Below are positions 7,639 through 16,158 of a DNA stretch of 17,132 bases, piece by piece. Origin of the DNA: an uncultured Chitinophagaceae bacterium (GTDB lineage: Bacteria; Bacteroidota; Bacteroidia; Chitinophagales; Chitinophagaceae); NCBI GenBank assembly GCA_934502905.1, contig CAKSVK010000072.1:1-17132 (forward strand), written 5' to 3'. The number at the start of each line of letters is the position of its first letter. Position 1 is the first letter of the stretch. A model generated the notes under the pieces. That model was not told the origin of the DNA. It ran no database searches and saw only the letters and a list, made by a program, of their open reading frames with translations. Both the position numbers and the translations under genes were made by a program.

Positions 7639-9021
7639 TTATAAATCGGTTATAGGTTTGTATTTCGGAACGAGTGACTTCATTACGAACCATGCAATTA
7701 AATAAGCAAGGGCGCAGAAGGTGAACATGATGGTATAACCTGTTTCTATACTTCCTACCTCTTTATAATGTGTAAACAATGCCCCGCCGATTTTGGTAAC
7801 TATCACACCGCCGATGCCGCCTGCCATTCCCCCGATGCCTACGATGGAAGCCACGGCTTTGCGTGGGAACATATCGGAAACAGTCGTGAAGATATTAGCG
7901 CTCCATGCCTGATGCGCGGAAGCCCCGATACCAATAAGAATAACCGGCACCCAGAAACTGAAATCTCCCAGTGGCTGTGCAGCCAGTACCACCAAAGGGA
8001 TGACCGCGTATATCAGCATCGCCTTCATACGCCCGTCATAGGCTGTATATCCTTTCCTGATAAAATGCATGGGAAACCATCCCCCGCCGATGCTTCCCAC
8101 CATCGTCATGGTATAGAGAACCGCGATCGGAAATGCCATTTGCGTTGTCGTCATATGATACTGGTCTTTCAGGTAAGCCGGCAACCAGAAAAGAAAAAAC
8201 CACCATACACCGTCCGTCATAAATTTACCGAAGGCAAAAGACCAGGTTTGCTTGTATCCCAATAACTTTATCCAGCTTACTTTATCCGGTTTTGCTTCCT
8301 GCGCGGGAGCAGATGATTCCACATCATCCGAATCACTTTTGATGTATTCCGCTTCCGCCGGAGATAATCTTTTTTGCTTTTCCGGCCTTTCATAGTATAT
8401 ATACCAGAATATCAGCCACAGAAAGCCAATAGCTCCGATAATGATAAATGTTGTCTGCCACCCGTAGGACTTTTCTATATAAGGCACAGAAAGCGGTGCA
8501 AGTATGGCGCCGATCGTTGTGCCTGAGTTAAAAATACCTGTTGCCAGGGATCGCTCTTTTTTAGGGAAATACTCTGCTGTTGCCTTGATGGCTGCCGGAA
8601 AGTTGCCGGCTTCGCCAAAGGCCAGAAAGGCCCTTGCGAATATAAAACCCAATACGGAGACGGGAATGGCGGCGATTCCTATCCAGCCCAGTGTTGCTTT
8701 GATACCTTCCCCAATGGGAACCGCATAAGCATGTATGATAGCCCCCAACGACCAGATGATGATGGCCCAGGCATATCCCTTTTTTGTTCCAAGCTTATCG
8801 ATCACCCTTCCGGCAAAAAGCATGGCGATGGCATAGGTGAACTGAAAGGCAGCAGCGATATCTGCATAATCGTTATCGGTCCATCCGAAATGACTTTCAT
8901 CTTCCAGCACGGGCTTTAATAAGCTCAGTACCTGCCTGTCCAGGTAATTGACGGTTGTAGCAAAAAATAAAAGTGCGCAAATCGTCCACCTGTAGTTCCC
9001 TGTTTTTTCTTTCATCTGCAT
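7639..9021 (-). CDS. MFS permease, anion:cation symporter family (ExuT/hexuronate-transporter-like)
   Basis: This 460-residue protein with 12 predicted helices belongs to the major facilitator superfamily. N-Y-L-D-R-Q-V-L-S (25-33) ends the first helix, the motif-A loop is G-R-V-I-D-K-L-G-T-K-K-G (71-82), and A-E-Y-F-P-K-K-E-R-S-L-A-T-G-I-F follows helix 4. All are typical of the ACS branch that includes ExuT. A charged cytoplasmic loop (about 213-250, rich in Asp, Ser and Glu) separates the two halves. Family members import hexuronates or other organic anions with H+. The exact substrate here is not shown, and neutral sugars cannot be excluded. The gene follows the GH16 gene by 75 bases with no visible promoter, so it is probably the third gene of that operon. 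An in-frame ATG two codons in (9015) is an equal start candidate. Confidence 0.85.
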   Translation of the reverse strand: MQMKEKTGNYRWTICALLFFATTVNYLDRQVLSLLKPVLEDESHFGWTDNDYADIAAAFQFTYAIAMLFAGRVIDKLGTKKGYAWAIIIWSLGAIIHAYAVPIGEGIKATLGWIGIAAIPVSVLGFIFARAFLAFGEAGNFPAAIKATAEYFPKKERSLATGIFNSGTTIGAILAPLSVPYIEKSYGWQTTFIIIGAIGFLWLIFWYIYYERPEKQKRLSPAEAEYIKSDSDDVESSAPAQEAKPDKVSWIKLLGYKQTWSFAFGKFMTDGVWWFFLFWLPAYLKDQYHMTTTQMAFPIAVLYTMTMVGSIGGGWFPMHFIRKGYTAYDGRMKAMLIYAVIPLVVLAAQPLGDFSFWVPVILIGIGASAHQAWSANIFTTVSDMFPRKAVASIVGIGGMAGGIGGVIVTKIGGALFTHYKEVGSIETGYTIMFTFCALAYLIAWFVMKSLVPKYKPITDL

Positions 9022-9096
9022 ATGGCTTTGTCGGGTGTTATATTAGCTGAAAGGTATTTCAATAATGTTATAAACCTGATGATTTCAGGAGAATAA

Positions 9097-9927
9097 TTAT
9101 TTTTTCTTCTGGTAAACCCTTACATAATCTATCTCGAATTTTTGGGGAAAAGATGTATGGCTTGCGTCTCCGCCGTTCATACCGCCAATGGCAAGGTTGA
9201 GCAGCATATAATGAGGCTGCCTGAACGGATTGAAATTACTTTCATCTTTATTGAAGGTTGCATCCAGCGATACTTTATTGAGTGGGATGTCGTCCACATA
9301 CAATGAAATGCTATCCTCCGTCCAATCCATCCGCCAGATGTGAAACTCATGTGCCCATCTTTCACCTCCCAGGTCAGCCAGGGCATGCTTGCTGTCATAC
9401 CATGCTGCTTTACCTTCTTTACCCAGGAATGCTAAATTTGCGAGTATACTATCCCGGTAGTATTCCATCATGTCTATCTCACCGTTTGCCGGCCAGTCCC
9501 TGCTTACTCCCAGGCTCCACCACGCAGGCCACATGCCGTTGCTGACGGGTATCCTGGCTTTAAGCTCAAAACGGCCGTATAGCCACTGGTGCTTATCCTT
9601 TGTTATCAGGCACGAAGAGGTATATGCTGCATGCGGCCGGTTCAACCGCCAGTCATCACTTTCTGCATGGTACCCCGGATTTTCTTTATTTTCCTTTCTG
9701 GCTTCAATGATCAGCAATCCGTCCTTACAGGTGGCATTTTCCGGCTGATACCATTGCAGTTCCTGGTTACGTACAAAGCCTTGCTCATAGCCCCATTTGC
9801 CAGGATCGGGCACACCGTCAATATCAAATTCATCTGACCATACCAGCTCATAATCATTATCACTACAGGATAGCTGCAACAGGCAGATCAGGGCAAGTAA
9901 CAGCAGCGCTATTTTGTTTTGATACAT
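9097..9927 (-). CDS. GH16 family endo-glycosidase lipoprotein
   Basis: This 276-residue secreted lipoprotein has a signal peptide of about 20 residues ending L-Q-L-S-C, with lipobox Cys21. The residues after the Cys are S-D-N-D-Y-E, an acidic stretch like the export signal that sends Bacteroidota lipoproteins to the cell surface. The remainder is a single GH16 beta-jelly-roll. It begins W-S-D-E-F (30-34), has F-E-L-K-A-R and M-W-P-A-W-W-S-L-G (120-140), and carries the catalytic motif G-E-I-D-M-M-E at 149-155 (nucleophile Glu150, assisting Asp152, acid/base Glu155). It ends with D-Y-V-R-V-Y. GH16 enzymes cut internal beta-1,3/1,4 bonds in glucans or galactans; the subfamily cannot be fixed by eye. 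The gene sits 19 bases after the sugar porter gene, in one operon, as part of a glycan-utilisation locus. Confidence 0.9.
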   Translation of the reverse strand: MYQNKIALLLLALICLLQLSCSDNDYELVWSDEFDIDGVPDPGKWGYEQGFVRNQELQWYQPENATCKDGLLIIEARKENKENPGYHAESDDWRLNRPHAAYTSSCLITKDKHQWLYGRFELKARIPVSNGMWPAWWSLGVSRDWPANGEIDMMEYYRDSILANLAFLGKEGKAAWYDSKHALADLGGERWAHEFHIWRMDWTEDSISLYVDDIPLNKVSLDATFNKDESNFNPFRQPHYMLLNLAIGGMNGGDASHTSFPQKFEIDYVRVYQKKK

Positions 9928-9946
9928 GTTTGCGGATGTAGTATGC

Positions 9947-11323
9947 TTATTCCTTTGTTAATTTTTTCTCCAGGTCTTCCAGGGAAATGCCTTTTGTTTC
10001 CGGCATTTTGGTAACCACCCAAATGAGCTGCAACAGCATCATGAATGCAAAAAATGCAAAAATGGGCCAGGGATTATCTTTAAATATCCCATCTTTTTCA
10101 TCGAGGAACATCGGGGTGATAAGTGTGATGATCGCCGCAAACACCCAGTGTACACTGGCGCCGAATGACTGTCCCAATGCGCGGATCTTATTGGGAAATA
10201 TTTCGGAGATAAATACCCATATTACAGCGCCCTGCCCCATGGCATGCGAAGCCACAAAAGCCAGTAGGAAGACCAGCAGCCATCCCGGCTGGGCGTTACT
10301 GTAAAAAGCCCAGGCCACCAGCGAAAGGCTGATGATGTATCCCAGCGAGCCGATCAGCAATAACTGCTTACGTCCCAGCTTATCTATCAGGTAAAGACCT
10401 ACGAAGGTAAAGATGAGGTTGCTTCCACCAATAGCGATAGAGTTTAGCAGTGAATCTTTAGCCGCCAGACCGGCCCTTTCCAGTATCTCCGGCGCATAAT
10501 ATAATATGAAGTTGATACCCGACCATTGATTGAAAAAGGCAACAAAAAAAGCAAGCCATAAAATGGTGTGATACTTTCTGCTGAACATGCCGGTGCTGCC
10601 CCGTTTTTTCTCCTCTTCCAGGTTTTGCTGTATCGACCGGATCATTTCGTCAGGCTGTACAGCGCCAAGCTGCACCAGTATTTTCCTTGCCCCTGTTACG
10701 TTGTTCCTCCTGGCGATCAGCCAGCGGGGGCTTTCGGGGATCATAAAAACAAGTACTGTATATATAAAGGAAGGAACCAGCATGATGCCGAGCATCCAAC
10801 GCCAGTCGTTAGTACCGCCTACACCCTGCAGCAGGTAATTGGATAAAAAAGCAATCAAAATGCCAAATACAATATTGAACTGGTACATGGCGCCCAGTCT
10901 TCCCCGGGTAGCCGGGGTAGATATTTCGGATATATAAGTAGGAGCAGCTACGGAGGAAACGCCAATGCCGACGCCGCCTATAAACCGAAAGAATGAAAAG
11001 GTATAAGGATCCATTGCCAGGGCGGACCCTAATGCCGACACGCTGAACAAAATACCGACCCAAAGCAAGACCTTTTTCCGTCCATATATTTCTGTAGGAA
11101 TGCCACCCAGGATGGAGCCGAGCACGGTTCCCCACAAAGCCATGGACATAATAAAAAAACCGTGGAATAAAGGAGTAGTATGCCACAACTCCTTGATGGG
11201 AAGATTGGCTCCCGAGATCACAACCGTATCAAAACCAAATATAAAACCCGCCAAAGCGGCGATCAGGGATATACCGAAGAGATTGGTGCCTTTGGAAGCA
11301 GACGAATCGTTAGAATTGGTCAT
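9947..11323 (-). CDS. MFS sugar:H+ symporter (sugar porter family, XylE/GalP-like)
   Basis: This is a 458-residue, 12-helix inner-membrane transporter. Sugar porter signatures are present in order: G-F-D-T-V-V-I-S-G (30-38, with Asp32 as the proton-coupling residue), G-R-K-K (81-84), R-F-I-G-G-V-G-I-G (113-121), P-E-S-P-R-W-L (196-202), N-Q-W-S-G-I-N-F-I-L-Y-Y-A-P-E (265-279), and P-E-T-K-G near the C-terminus. In XylE the helix-7 motif begins with two sugar-binding Gln residues; here the first is Asn265 and the second Gln266. It likely imports a monosaccharide such as glucose or xylose released by the locus. It is the first gene of the leftward operon, divergent from the ROK regulator across 205 bases. 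Confidence 0.9.
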   Translation of the reverse strand: MTNSNDSSASKGTNLFGISLIAALAGFIFGFDTVVISGANLPIKELWHTTPLFHGFFIMSMALWGTVLGSILGGIPTEIYGRKKVLLWVGILFSVSALGSALAMDPYTFSFFRFIGGVGIGVSSVAAPTYISEISTPATRGRLGAMYQFNIVFGILIAFLSNYLLQGVGGTNDWRWMLGIMLVPSFIYTVLVFMIPESPRWLIARRNNVTGARKILVQLGAVQPDEMIRSIQQNLEEEKKRGSTGMFSRKYHTILWLAFFVAFFNQWSGINFILYYAPEILERAGLAAKDSLLNSIAIGGSNLIFTFVGLYLIDKLGRKQLLLIGSLGYIISLSLVAWAFYSNAQPGWLLVFLLAFVASHAMGQGAVIWVFISEIFPNKIRALGQSFGASVHWVFAAIITLITPMFLDEKDGIFKDNPWPIFAFFAFMMLLQLIWVVTKMPETKGISLEDLEKKLTKE

Positions 11324-11528
11324 ATGGTCAAAATTAGTAGTCGTAAATATAAACCATCTCGCCTCAATAAGTCCGTAGAAGCCAAATTTTCCTGAAATCC
11401 AGTTTGGTTAACTGGCAACATAATTATTTGAGCATACTTCTCTAAAAAAAATCTATACTTTTTATTTTTATTTTAAAAGTTTTATTAATTTAACGTTTTA
11501 TTTGTGTTTTAATAACAGGAATTTAATA
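11324..11528. promoter_or_regulatory. AT-rich divergent promoter region between sugar porter and ROK regulator
   Basis: This 205-base region separates the leftward permease-GH16 operon from the rightward ROK-susC-susD unit. It has no open frame of note. The right half (about 11440-11515) is extremely AT-rich with A and T runs, which could favour bending or promoter opening. A TTTATTTG at 11497-11504 is a five-of-six match to the -7 box 25 bases before the ROK start. A CAAAATTA at 11329-11336 is an exact -7 match on the minus strand but lies only 6 bases before the permease ATG. The region must hold both promoters and is the natural target of the ROK protein. Confidence 0.6.
11399..11415. promoter_or_regulatory. 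Candidate operator: inverted repeat CCAGTT-N5-AACTGG
   Basis: CCAGTT, five bases, then AACTGG forms a perfect 6-bp inverted repeat in the divergent intergenic region, 114 bases before the ROK start and 76 bases before the permease start. Its size and symmetry suit a dimeric winged-helix regulator. A repeat this short is expected by chance at a modest rate in a region this long, so it is a candidate only. I saw no second copy in the window. Confidence 0.3.
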
Positions 11529-12755
11529 ATGAGCGGCAAACATTCATTGTATAAACGAAAGATTATTACCCATTTGTACTTTTCAAGGAGTCTTTCATGT
11601 GCAGAGCTCAGCGAAAAGACAGGGAAGAGTTTATCGCTTGTTACGAAAATCCTGAATGAGCTTTTATCCGAAGGTGTTGTAGAAGAAAAAGGATATGCAC
11701 CTTCTTCCGGGGGTAGAAGACCCCTGCTATATTCCCTGAAGCCGGACATCATGTACGTGGTTTCTGTAGCGATAGACCAGTTTTTCATACGGATCGCCAT
11801 CATGGACATGCATAATAACATTATCGGGGATGTTAAAACATGGGATATAGACCTTGCATCACAGAAAAATGCCCTGGCGGTGGTTGCAGACAGGATAAAT
11901 GAAGCCATCTGCGAATCTGGTATTGACCGTAGCAAAATGCTGGGAATCGGGATGAGTATGCCGGGTTTTGTTGACTCAGGAAAATCTGTGAATTATACCT
12001 TCCTGCCGGTGGAAGCAGGTTATAAAAATATCGGGGATTATATTGAAAGCATATGCGGAATCCCTGCTTTTATTGATAATGACTCAAGCCTGATCGCGCT
12101 GGCCGAATTAAAGTTCGGGGCAGTAACTGACCAAAAGAATGCAATGGTGATAAATGTAGGCTGGGGCATAGGATTGGGATTAATCTTAAATAAGGAATTG
12201 TTTCGGGGCGATGAGGGGCTGGCAGGCGAGTTCAGCCATATTCCCTTATTCCAGAACGGGAAAATCTGCTCATGTGGTAAAAGCGGATGCCTGGAAACAG
12301 AAGCTTCCCTGGGAGCGATCGTAGATAAGGCGAAGAAGGGACTCGTGAAGGGAAAAGCATCTATTCTGAGCCTGGAGAAGCTGGAGAGCTATGCGCCGGA
12401 TGAAGCCGGTGCAGCAGTGATAAAAGCCGCCAGCAAAGGCGACAGGTTTGCTGTGGAGCTGCTTTCTGAAGCAGGCTACCATATCGGCCGCGGTATCGCT
12501 ATTCTCATCCATCTTTTAAACCCGGGACAGATCGTATTGAGCGGAAGGGGAGCGTTGGCAGGTAAAATTCTTCAGGCGCCTATTCAACAGGCTCTAAATG
12601 AGCACTGCATACCGCGGTTGTCGGCCAACACGGATATCCTGATATCAGATTATGGAAGTGAAGCACAGTTAATAGGTACTGCAGCTTTGGTTGTAGAAAA
12701 ATATGTAAAGTCTGTTCCCGGTAAAAAGAAAATACAGGAAGTTTTGAATACTTAA
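11529..12755 (+). CDS. ROK-family transcriptional regulator (NagC/XylR type)
   Basis: This 408-residue protein has an N-terminal winged helix-turn-helix (about 1-70; recognition part S-C-A-E-L-S-E-K-T-G-K-S-L-S-L-V-T-K, wing G-G-R-R-P) and a ROK sugar-binding domain. The ROK zinc site is visible: His237 in G-E-F-S-H, then C-S-C-G-K-S-G-C-L-E (247-256). The catalytic-type Asp185 (D-N-D-S-S) is kept. The ATP-binding D-x-G-G-T loop of ROK kinases is replaced by D-Q-F-F-I-R (83-88), so it should bind sugar without phosphorylating it. A TTG start at 11502 is possible. I chose the ATG at 11529 because AGGA lies eight bases before it and homology begins there. It is followed 35 bases later by the SusC gene and likely controls both divergent units. 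Confidence 0.9.
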   Translation: MSGKHSLYKRKIITHLYFSRSLSCAELSEKTGKSLSLVTKILNELLSEGVVEEKGYAPSSGGRRPLLYSLKPDIMYVVSVAIDQFFIRIAIMDMHNNIIGDVKTWDIDLASQKNALAVVADRINEAICESGIDRSKMLGIGMSMPGFVDSGKSVNYTFLPVEAGYKNIGDYIESICGIPAFIDNDSSLIALAELKFGAVTDQKNAMVINVGWGIGLGLILNKELFRGDEGLAGEFSHIPLFQNGKICSCGKSGCLETEASLGAIVDKAKKGLVKGKASILSLEKLESYAPDEAGAAVIKAASKGDRFAVELLSEAGYHIGRGIAILIHLLNPGQIVLSGRGALAGKILQAPIQQALNEHCIPRLSANTDILISDYGSEAQLIGTAALVVEKYVKSVPGKKKIQEVLNT

Positions 12756-12790
12756 CAATATAAACTTTTTTTTAATCAAAATCAACTGCA

Positions 12791-15700
12791 ATGAAGAAAT
12801 ACGCAAGTTTGCTTTTTGCAATGCTGTGTCTGTTTAGTGTAGCAGTCATAGCCCAAGACAAAACGGTTACGGGAAAAGTAACTGACAACACCGGAAATCC
12901 TTTGGGAGGGGTGACGGTAAGCCAAAAGGGGACGAACAATGTTGTCGTTACCGGGGACTCGGGAGAGTTCTCAATTTCAGTACCTAACAATGCCGTATTG
13001 GTTTTTAGTTTTGTCGGTTTTGCTGCTCAGAATATATCTGTAAGCGGCAGAGCCGTTATCAATGTTGAATTATCGGAAGAGGGAGGACAACTCGAGGAAG
13101 TGGTCGTAACCTCTTTAGGCATTAATCGCCAGCAAAAATCTTTAGGTTATGCAACAGCTACAGTAAGTGCTGATGAATTAACTAAAGTAGGCTCTCCGAA
13201 TTTTGGAACGGCATTATATGGCAAAGCGCCTGGAGTACGTATATCTGCTGCACCGGGCGGGGCAACGAGTGCCGTGAATATCAACATAAGGGGTATTAAT
13301 TCCATTACAGGTAAGAACCAGCCATTGATTGTATTGGATGGTGTGCCTATCCGTAATGAAGAAGTAGACAACAACAATTATTGGGGAGACCAGCGCCTGA
13401 GGGGAAATGGTTTACTGGATATTAATCCGGAGGATATTGATAATATTTCTATATTAAAAGGTGCCTCTGCTGCAGCTTTATACGGATCAGAAGCCGTAAA
13501 TGGCGTTGTATTGATTACAACCAAGAAAGGAAAATCAGGTCAGAAGGGATATACTGTTGATGTGAATGCCAATTATGGTATTGATAAGGTTGCATTCACA
13601 CCAAGGTACCAATATGTTCGCGGACCTGGTATACATCAATATGTTAATCCGGGTTTGGGGCAGGATGAAGAAGGCTTTGTATACTATGACACCGATGGTG
13701 ACGGTATTAAAGAAACAAGGGGAGTAACAGGTGCAAGTTATAATTTCGGACCTCTGTTTGATGGTAAGCCTGTGATGACATGGGAAGGCATTATGAGACC
13801 TTATGAAGGCCAGGTTGGAAATTATAACAGATTATTCCAGACGGCTAATAATTCCAATGTAAATGTAGCCGTATCGCATGTGAGTGAATCATCCAATATT
13901 CGTTTGTCATTAACCCGTCAGTCTAATGAAGGGGTGAGCCTGGGAGCTAAAAATTTTAAAAATATAGCTAATCTCAACAGCTCATTTAAATTGGGCAGCA
14001 AATGGACGACCGATGTAATGGTCAACTTTATTAACCAGGAAACGAGGAATAGACCTTATTCTATCGACAGGTTAACCAACAACTTCACCGGTATGATAGG
14101 AACGTTTGAAGACCCTTCCTGGTACCTAGACAGATATAAAACAAGCCGTGGTTATAAATATGTTACTGGTGCAGGAACACAAAGTGTAACACCTGATGAG
14201 AATATTATTTACAATGGCTTTAAGTCGGACCTGGCTGATTATTTCTGGAATGTAAAAGAAATTAGGGAAACAGAAAAAAGTAACAGGCTTATTGCCAGCG
14301 TTACCAATACCTGGCAGATCATTAAAGACTTAAAGCTGAGAAGCAGGTTTTCTACCGATTATACAATCATGAATACCGAGTCAAGGTCATCCACGGAAAA
14401 ACCTTCAGCGTTTACAAGCGACAACAAAACAGGTGGATTTGGGCTGAAGTCTTATTCCAACAATATTTTGTATACGGATCTCTTATTAACCTATTCAAAA
14501 AGTATAAGTTCCGATCTGGATATAAATGTAATGGGTGGTTATACTGCAACCAAAGACCAATCATTATGGATGGAGAGAAGAACAGATGGCGGATTAAGCA
14601 CAGAGAATTATTTTGACCTGGCAGTTTCTCAGAACACTCCGGTAAGCTCTAGCAAAAGGCAATACCTGCTAAGAGATGCGTTGATAGGAACTGTGAATGT
14701 AAACTATAAAGGTTTGTGGTTTGTAGAAGGAACAATCAGACGTGACGTTACTTCCACCATGCATCCTAATAATAATACGTTCATTTATCCTTCTGTAAAT
14801 ACCAGCCTGGTACTTAGCGATCTTTTCGACAACTTCCCGGGATTCATTAATTATGCAAAGTTGAGGGGTTCATGGGGTATTGTGGGTAATTATCCTCCAC
14901 CTTATGTTGCTAATATTGCTTATGATCAAAACTCGATGGGGCCACAGCACACTTCAACAGGTGTTTTATACACAACCATGTCTCAAACATTCGGAAATGA
15001 TGGTATTAAGCCTGAAACGAAGCATGAATATGAGTTTGGATTAGAAACAAAAATGTTCGACAACAGACTGAGCCTTGATGTGTCTTACTATAACGGTAAA
15101 ATTGTTGACCAGATACTACCGTTGTCCGTTGCATCAAGTTCCGGAGCGACCAGCGTATTGACCAATGTAGGTACACTTAGGAATAGTGGCGTGGAAATAG
15201 GTCTTAGAGGCACTATCATTCGGCAAAAGAATTTCAACTGGGATGCCGGTGTAAATATTTCATTTAACAGGAATGAGGTTGAAAAACTTACACCGGGACT
15301 GGAAGAATTATTGCATGCTAACTATGACGGCGATGCAGCAAAGCTGGTTTCAAAGGTTGGTTCGCCTATCGGTGATATATATTCTCATCCGGTAGTAACA
15401 AATGATAAAGGGGAAAGGATTGTTGATCCTAATGGTTTGTACAAAGTGGACCCGCAAAATTGGGTAAAAGTAGGGAACTATATGCCCAAAGCAGTAGGTG
15501 GTATATTTACCAATGCCAGCTATAAAAATTTGTTTGTTGAAGCTATGCTTGATTTCAGAATTGGCGGACATATAATGCCTACAGCAATAAACTGGATGAA
15601 GAGCCGTGGATTGCTGGAAGAGACACTTAACTATATGGATGAAAGCCGTGGAGGATTAAGATACTATGTAGATGCAAATGGTAAAGGTGTAGCAACTACC

Positions 15701-16129
15701 GGAAATCAGGGACCCAACGGAGAAAAAGTATATACAGATGGAATGTTGATTGATGGCGTACTGGAAGATGGGACAGCCAATACTAATATTGTATCTCAGG
15801 CTTTTTACTATTGGACAGTATACAATTGGGGTGGTCCCCAGTATAGCCCTAATACCCGATATGAGTTATATGTACAGAAAAACAGCTACCTGAAGTTCAG
15901 AGAGATCACTATTGGATATAAGTTGCCTTCCAGTGTTTCGGATAAGATTGGTGCGAGAAGTCTTCAGGTATCGGTTTACGGACGTAACCTGTTCTATATA
16001 TACCGTACCATTAAAGACATCGATGCGGAACAAACTACAGCCGGCTCAAGATGGTATCAAACCGTTACCAATGTGGGAACCAACCCCTCAACAAGAAGTT
16101 TTGGAGTAATGCTCAGAGCAAACTTTTAG
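12791..16129 (+). CDS. SusC/RagA-type TonB-linked outer-membrane porin
   Basis: This 1112-residue TonB-dependent transporter has a signal peptide at 1-21 (ending V-I-A, mature start near Gln22). A carboxypeptidase-regulatory-like beta-sandwich follows at about 25-95 (G-K-V-T-D-N-T-G-N-P-L-G-G-V-T-V). The TonB box region is L-E-E-V-V-V-T-S-L-G (101-110), and the plug lies at about 118-245. The plug contains the SusC hallmarks N-I-R-G-I-N (165-170), P-L-I-V-L-D-G-V-P-I (178-187) and I-L-K-G-A-S-A-A-A-L-Y-G (221-232). The rest is a 22-strand barrel ending in F. D-T-D-G-D-G (300-305), early in the barrel, resembles a calcium loop. There is no STN domain, so no anti-sigma signalling is expected. 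It imports oligosaccharides with the SusD-like lid encoded next (29 bases on). A run of eight Ts lies in the leader. Confidence 0.95.
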   Translation: MKKYASLLFAMLCLFSVAVIAQDKTVTGKVTDNTGNPLGGVTVSQKGTNNVVVTGDSGEFSISVPNNAVLVFSFVGFAAQNISVSGRAVINVELSEEGGQLEEVVVTSLGINRQQKSLGYATATVSADELTKVGSPNFGTALYGKAPGVRISAAPGGATSAVNINIRGINSITGKNQPLIVLDGVPIRNEEVDNNNYWGDQRLRGNGLLDINPEDIDNISILKGASAAALYGSEAVNGVVLITTKKGKSGQKGYTVDVNANYGIDKVAFTPRYQYVRGPGIHQYVNPGLGQDEEGFVYYDTDGDGIKETRGVTGASYNFGPLFDGKPVMTWEGIMRPYEGQVGNYNRLFQTANNSNVNVAVSHVSESSNIRLSLTRQSNEGVSLGAKNFKNIANLNSSFKLGSKWTTDVMVNFINQETRNRPYSIDRLTNNFTGMIGTFEDPSWYLDRYKTSRGYKYVTGAGTQSVTPDENIIYNGFKSDLADYFWNVKEIRETEKSNRLIASVTNTWQIIKDLKLRSRFSTDYTIMNTESRSSTEKPSAFTSDNKTGGFGLKSYSNNILYTDLLLTYSKSISSDLDINVMGGYTATKDQSLWMERRTDGGLSTENYFDLAVSQNTPVSSSKRQYLLRDALIGTVNVNYKGLWFVEGTIRRDVTSTMHPNNNTFIYPSVNTSLVLSDLFDNFPGFINYAKLRGSWGIVGNYPPPYVANIAYDQNSMGPQHTSTGVLYTTMSQTFGNDGIKPETKHEYEFGLETKMFDNRLSLDVSYYNGKIVDQILPLSVASSSGATSVLTNVGTLRNSGVEIGLRGTIIRQKNFNWDAGVNISFNRNEVEKLTPGLEELLHANYDGDAAKLVSKVGSPIGDIYSHPVVTNDKGERIVDPNGLYKVDPQNWVKVGNYMPKAVGGIFTNASYKNLFVEAMLDFRIGGHIMPTAINWMKSRGLLEETLNYMDESRGGLRYYVDANGKGVATTGNQGPNGEKVYTDGMLIDGVLEDGTANTNIVSQAFYYWTVYNWGGPQYSPNTRYELYVQKNSYLKFREITIGYKLPSSVSDKIGARSLQVSVYGRNLFYIYRTIKDIDAEQTTAGSRWYQTVTNVGTNPSTRSFGVMLRANF

Positions 16130-16158
16130 TTAACTATTCAAACTTTTAAAACGATATT

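Noticed and set aside
7768..8265. Plus-strand open frame of 165 codons opposite the ExuT-like permease gene
   Set aside because: Its Cys/His-rich translation matches no family I recognise, and it lies wholly within a well-supported gene on the other strand.
11329..11336. Exact -7 box match (TAATTTTG on the minus strand) before the sugar porter
   Set aside because: It is only 6 bases before the ATG, which would leave almost no leader; it is mentioned in the intergenic entry but not called as the promoter.
12766..12773. Run of eight Ts between the ROK and SusC genes as a terminator
   Set aside because: No GC-rich stem precedes it, and the two genes are only 35 bases apart on the same strand, so a shared transcript is more likely.
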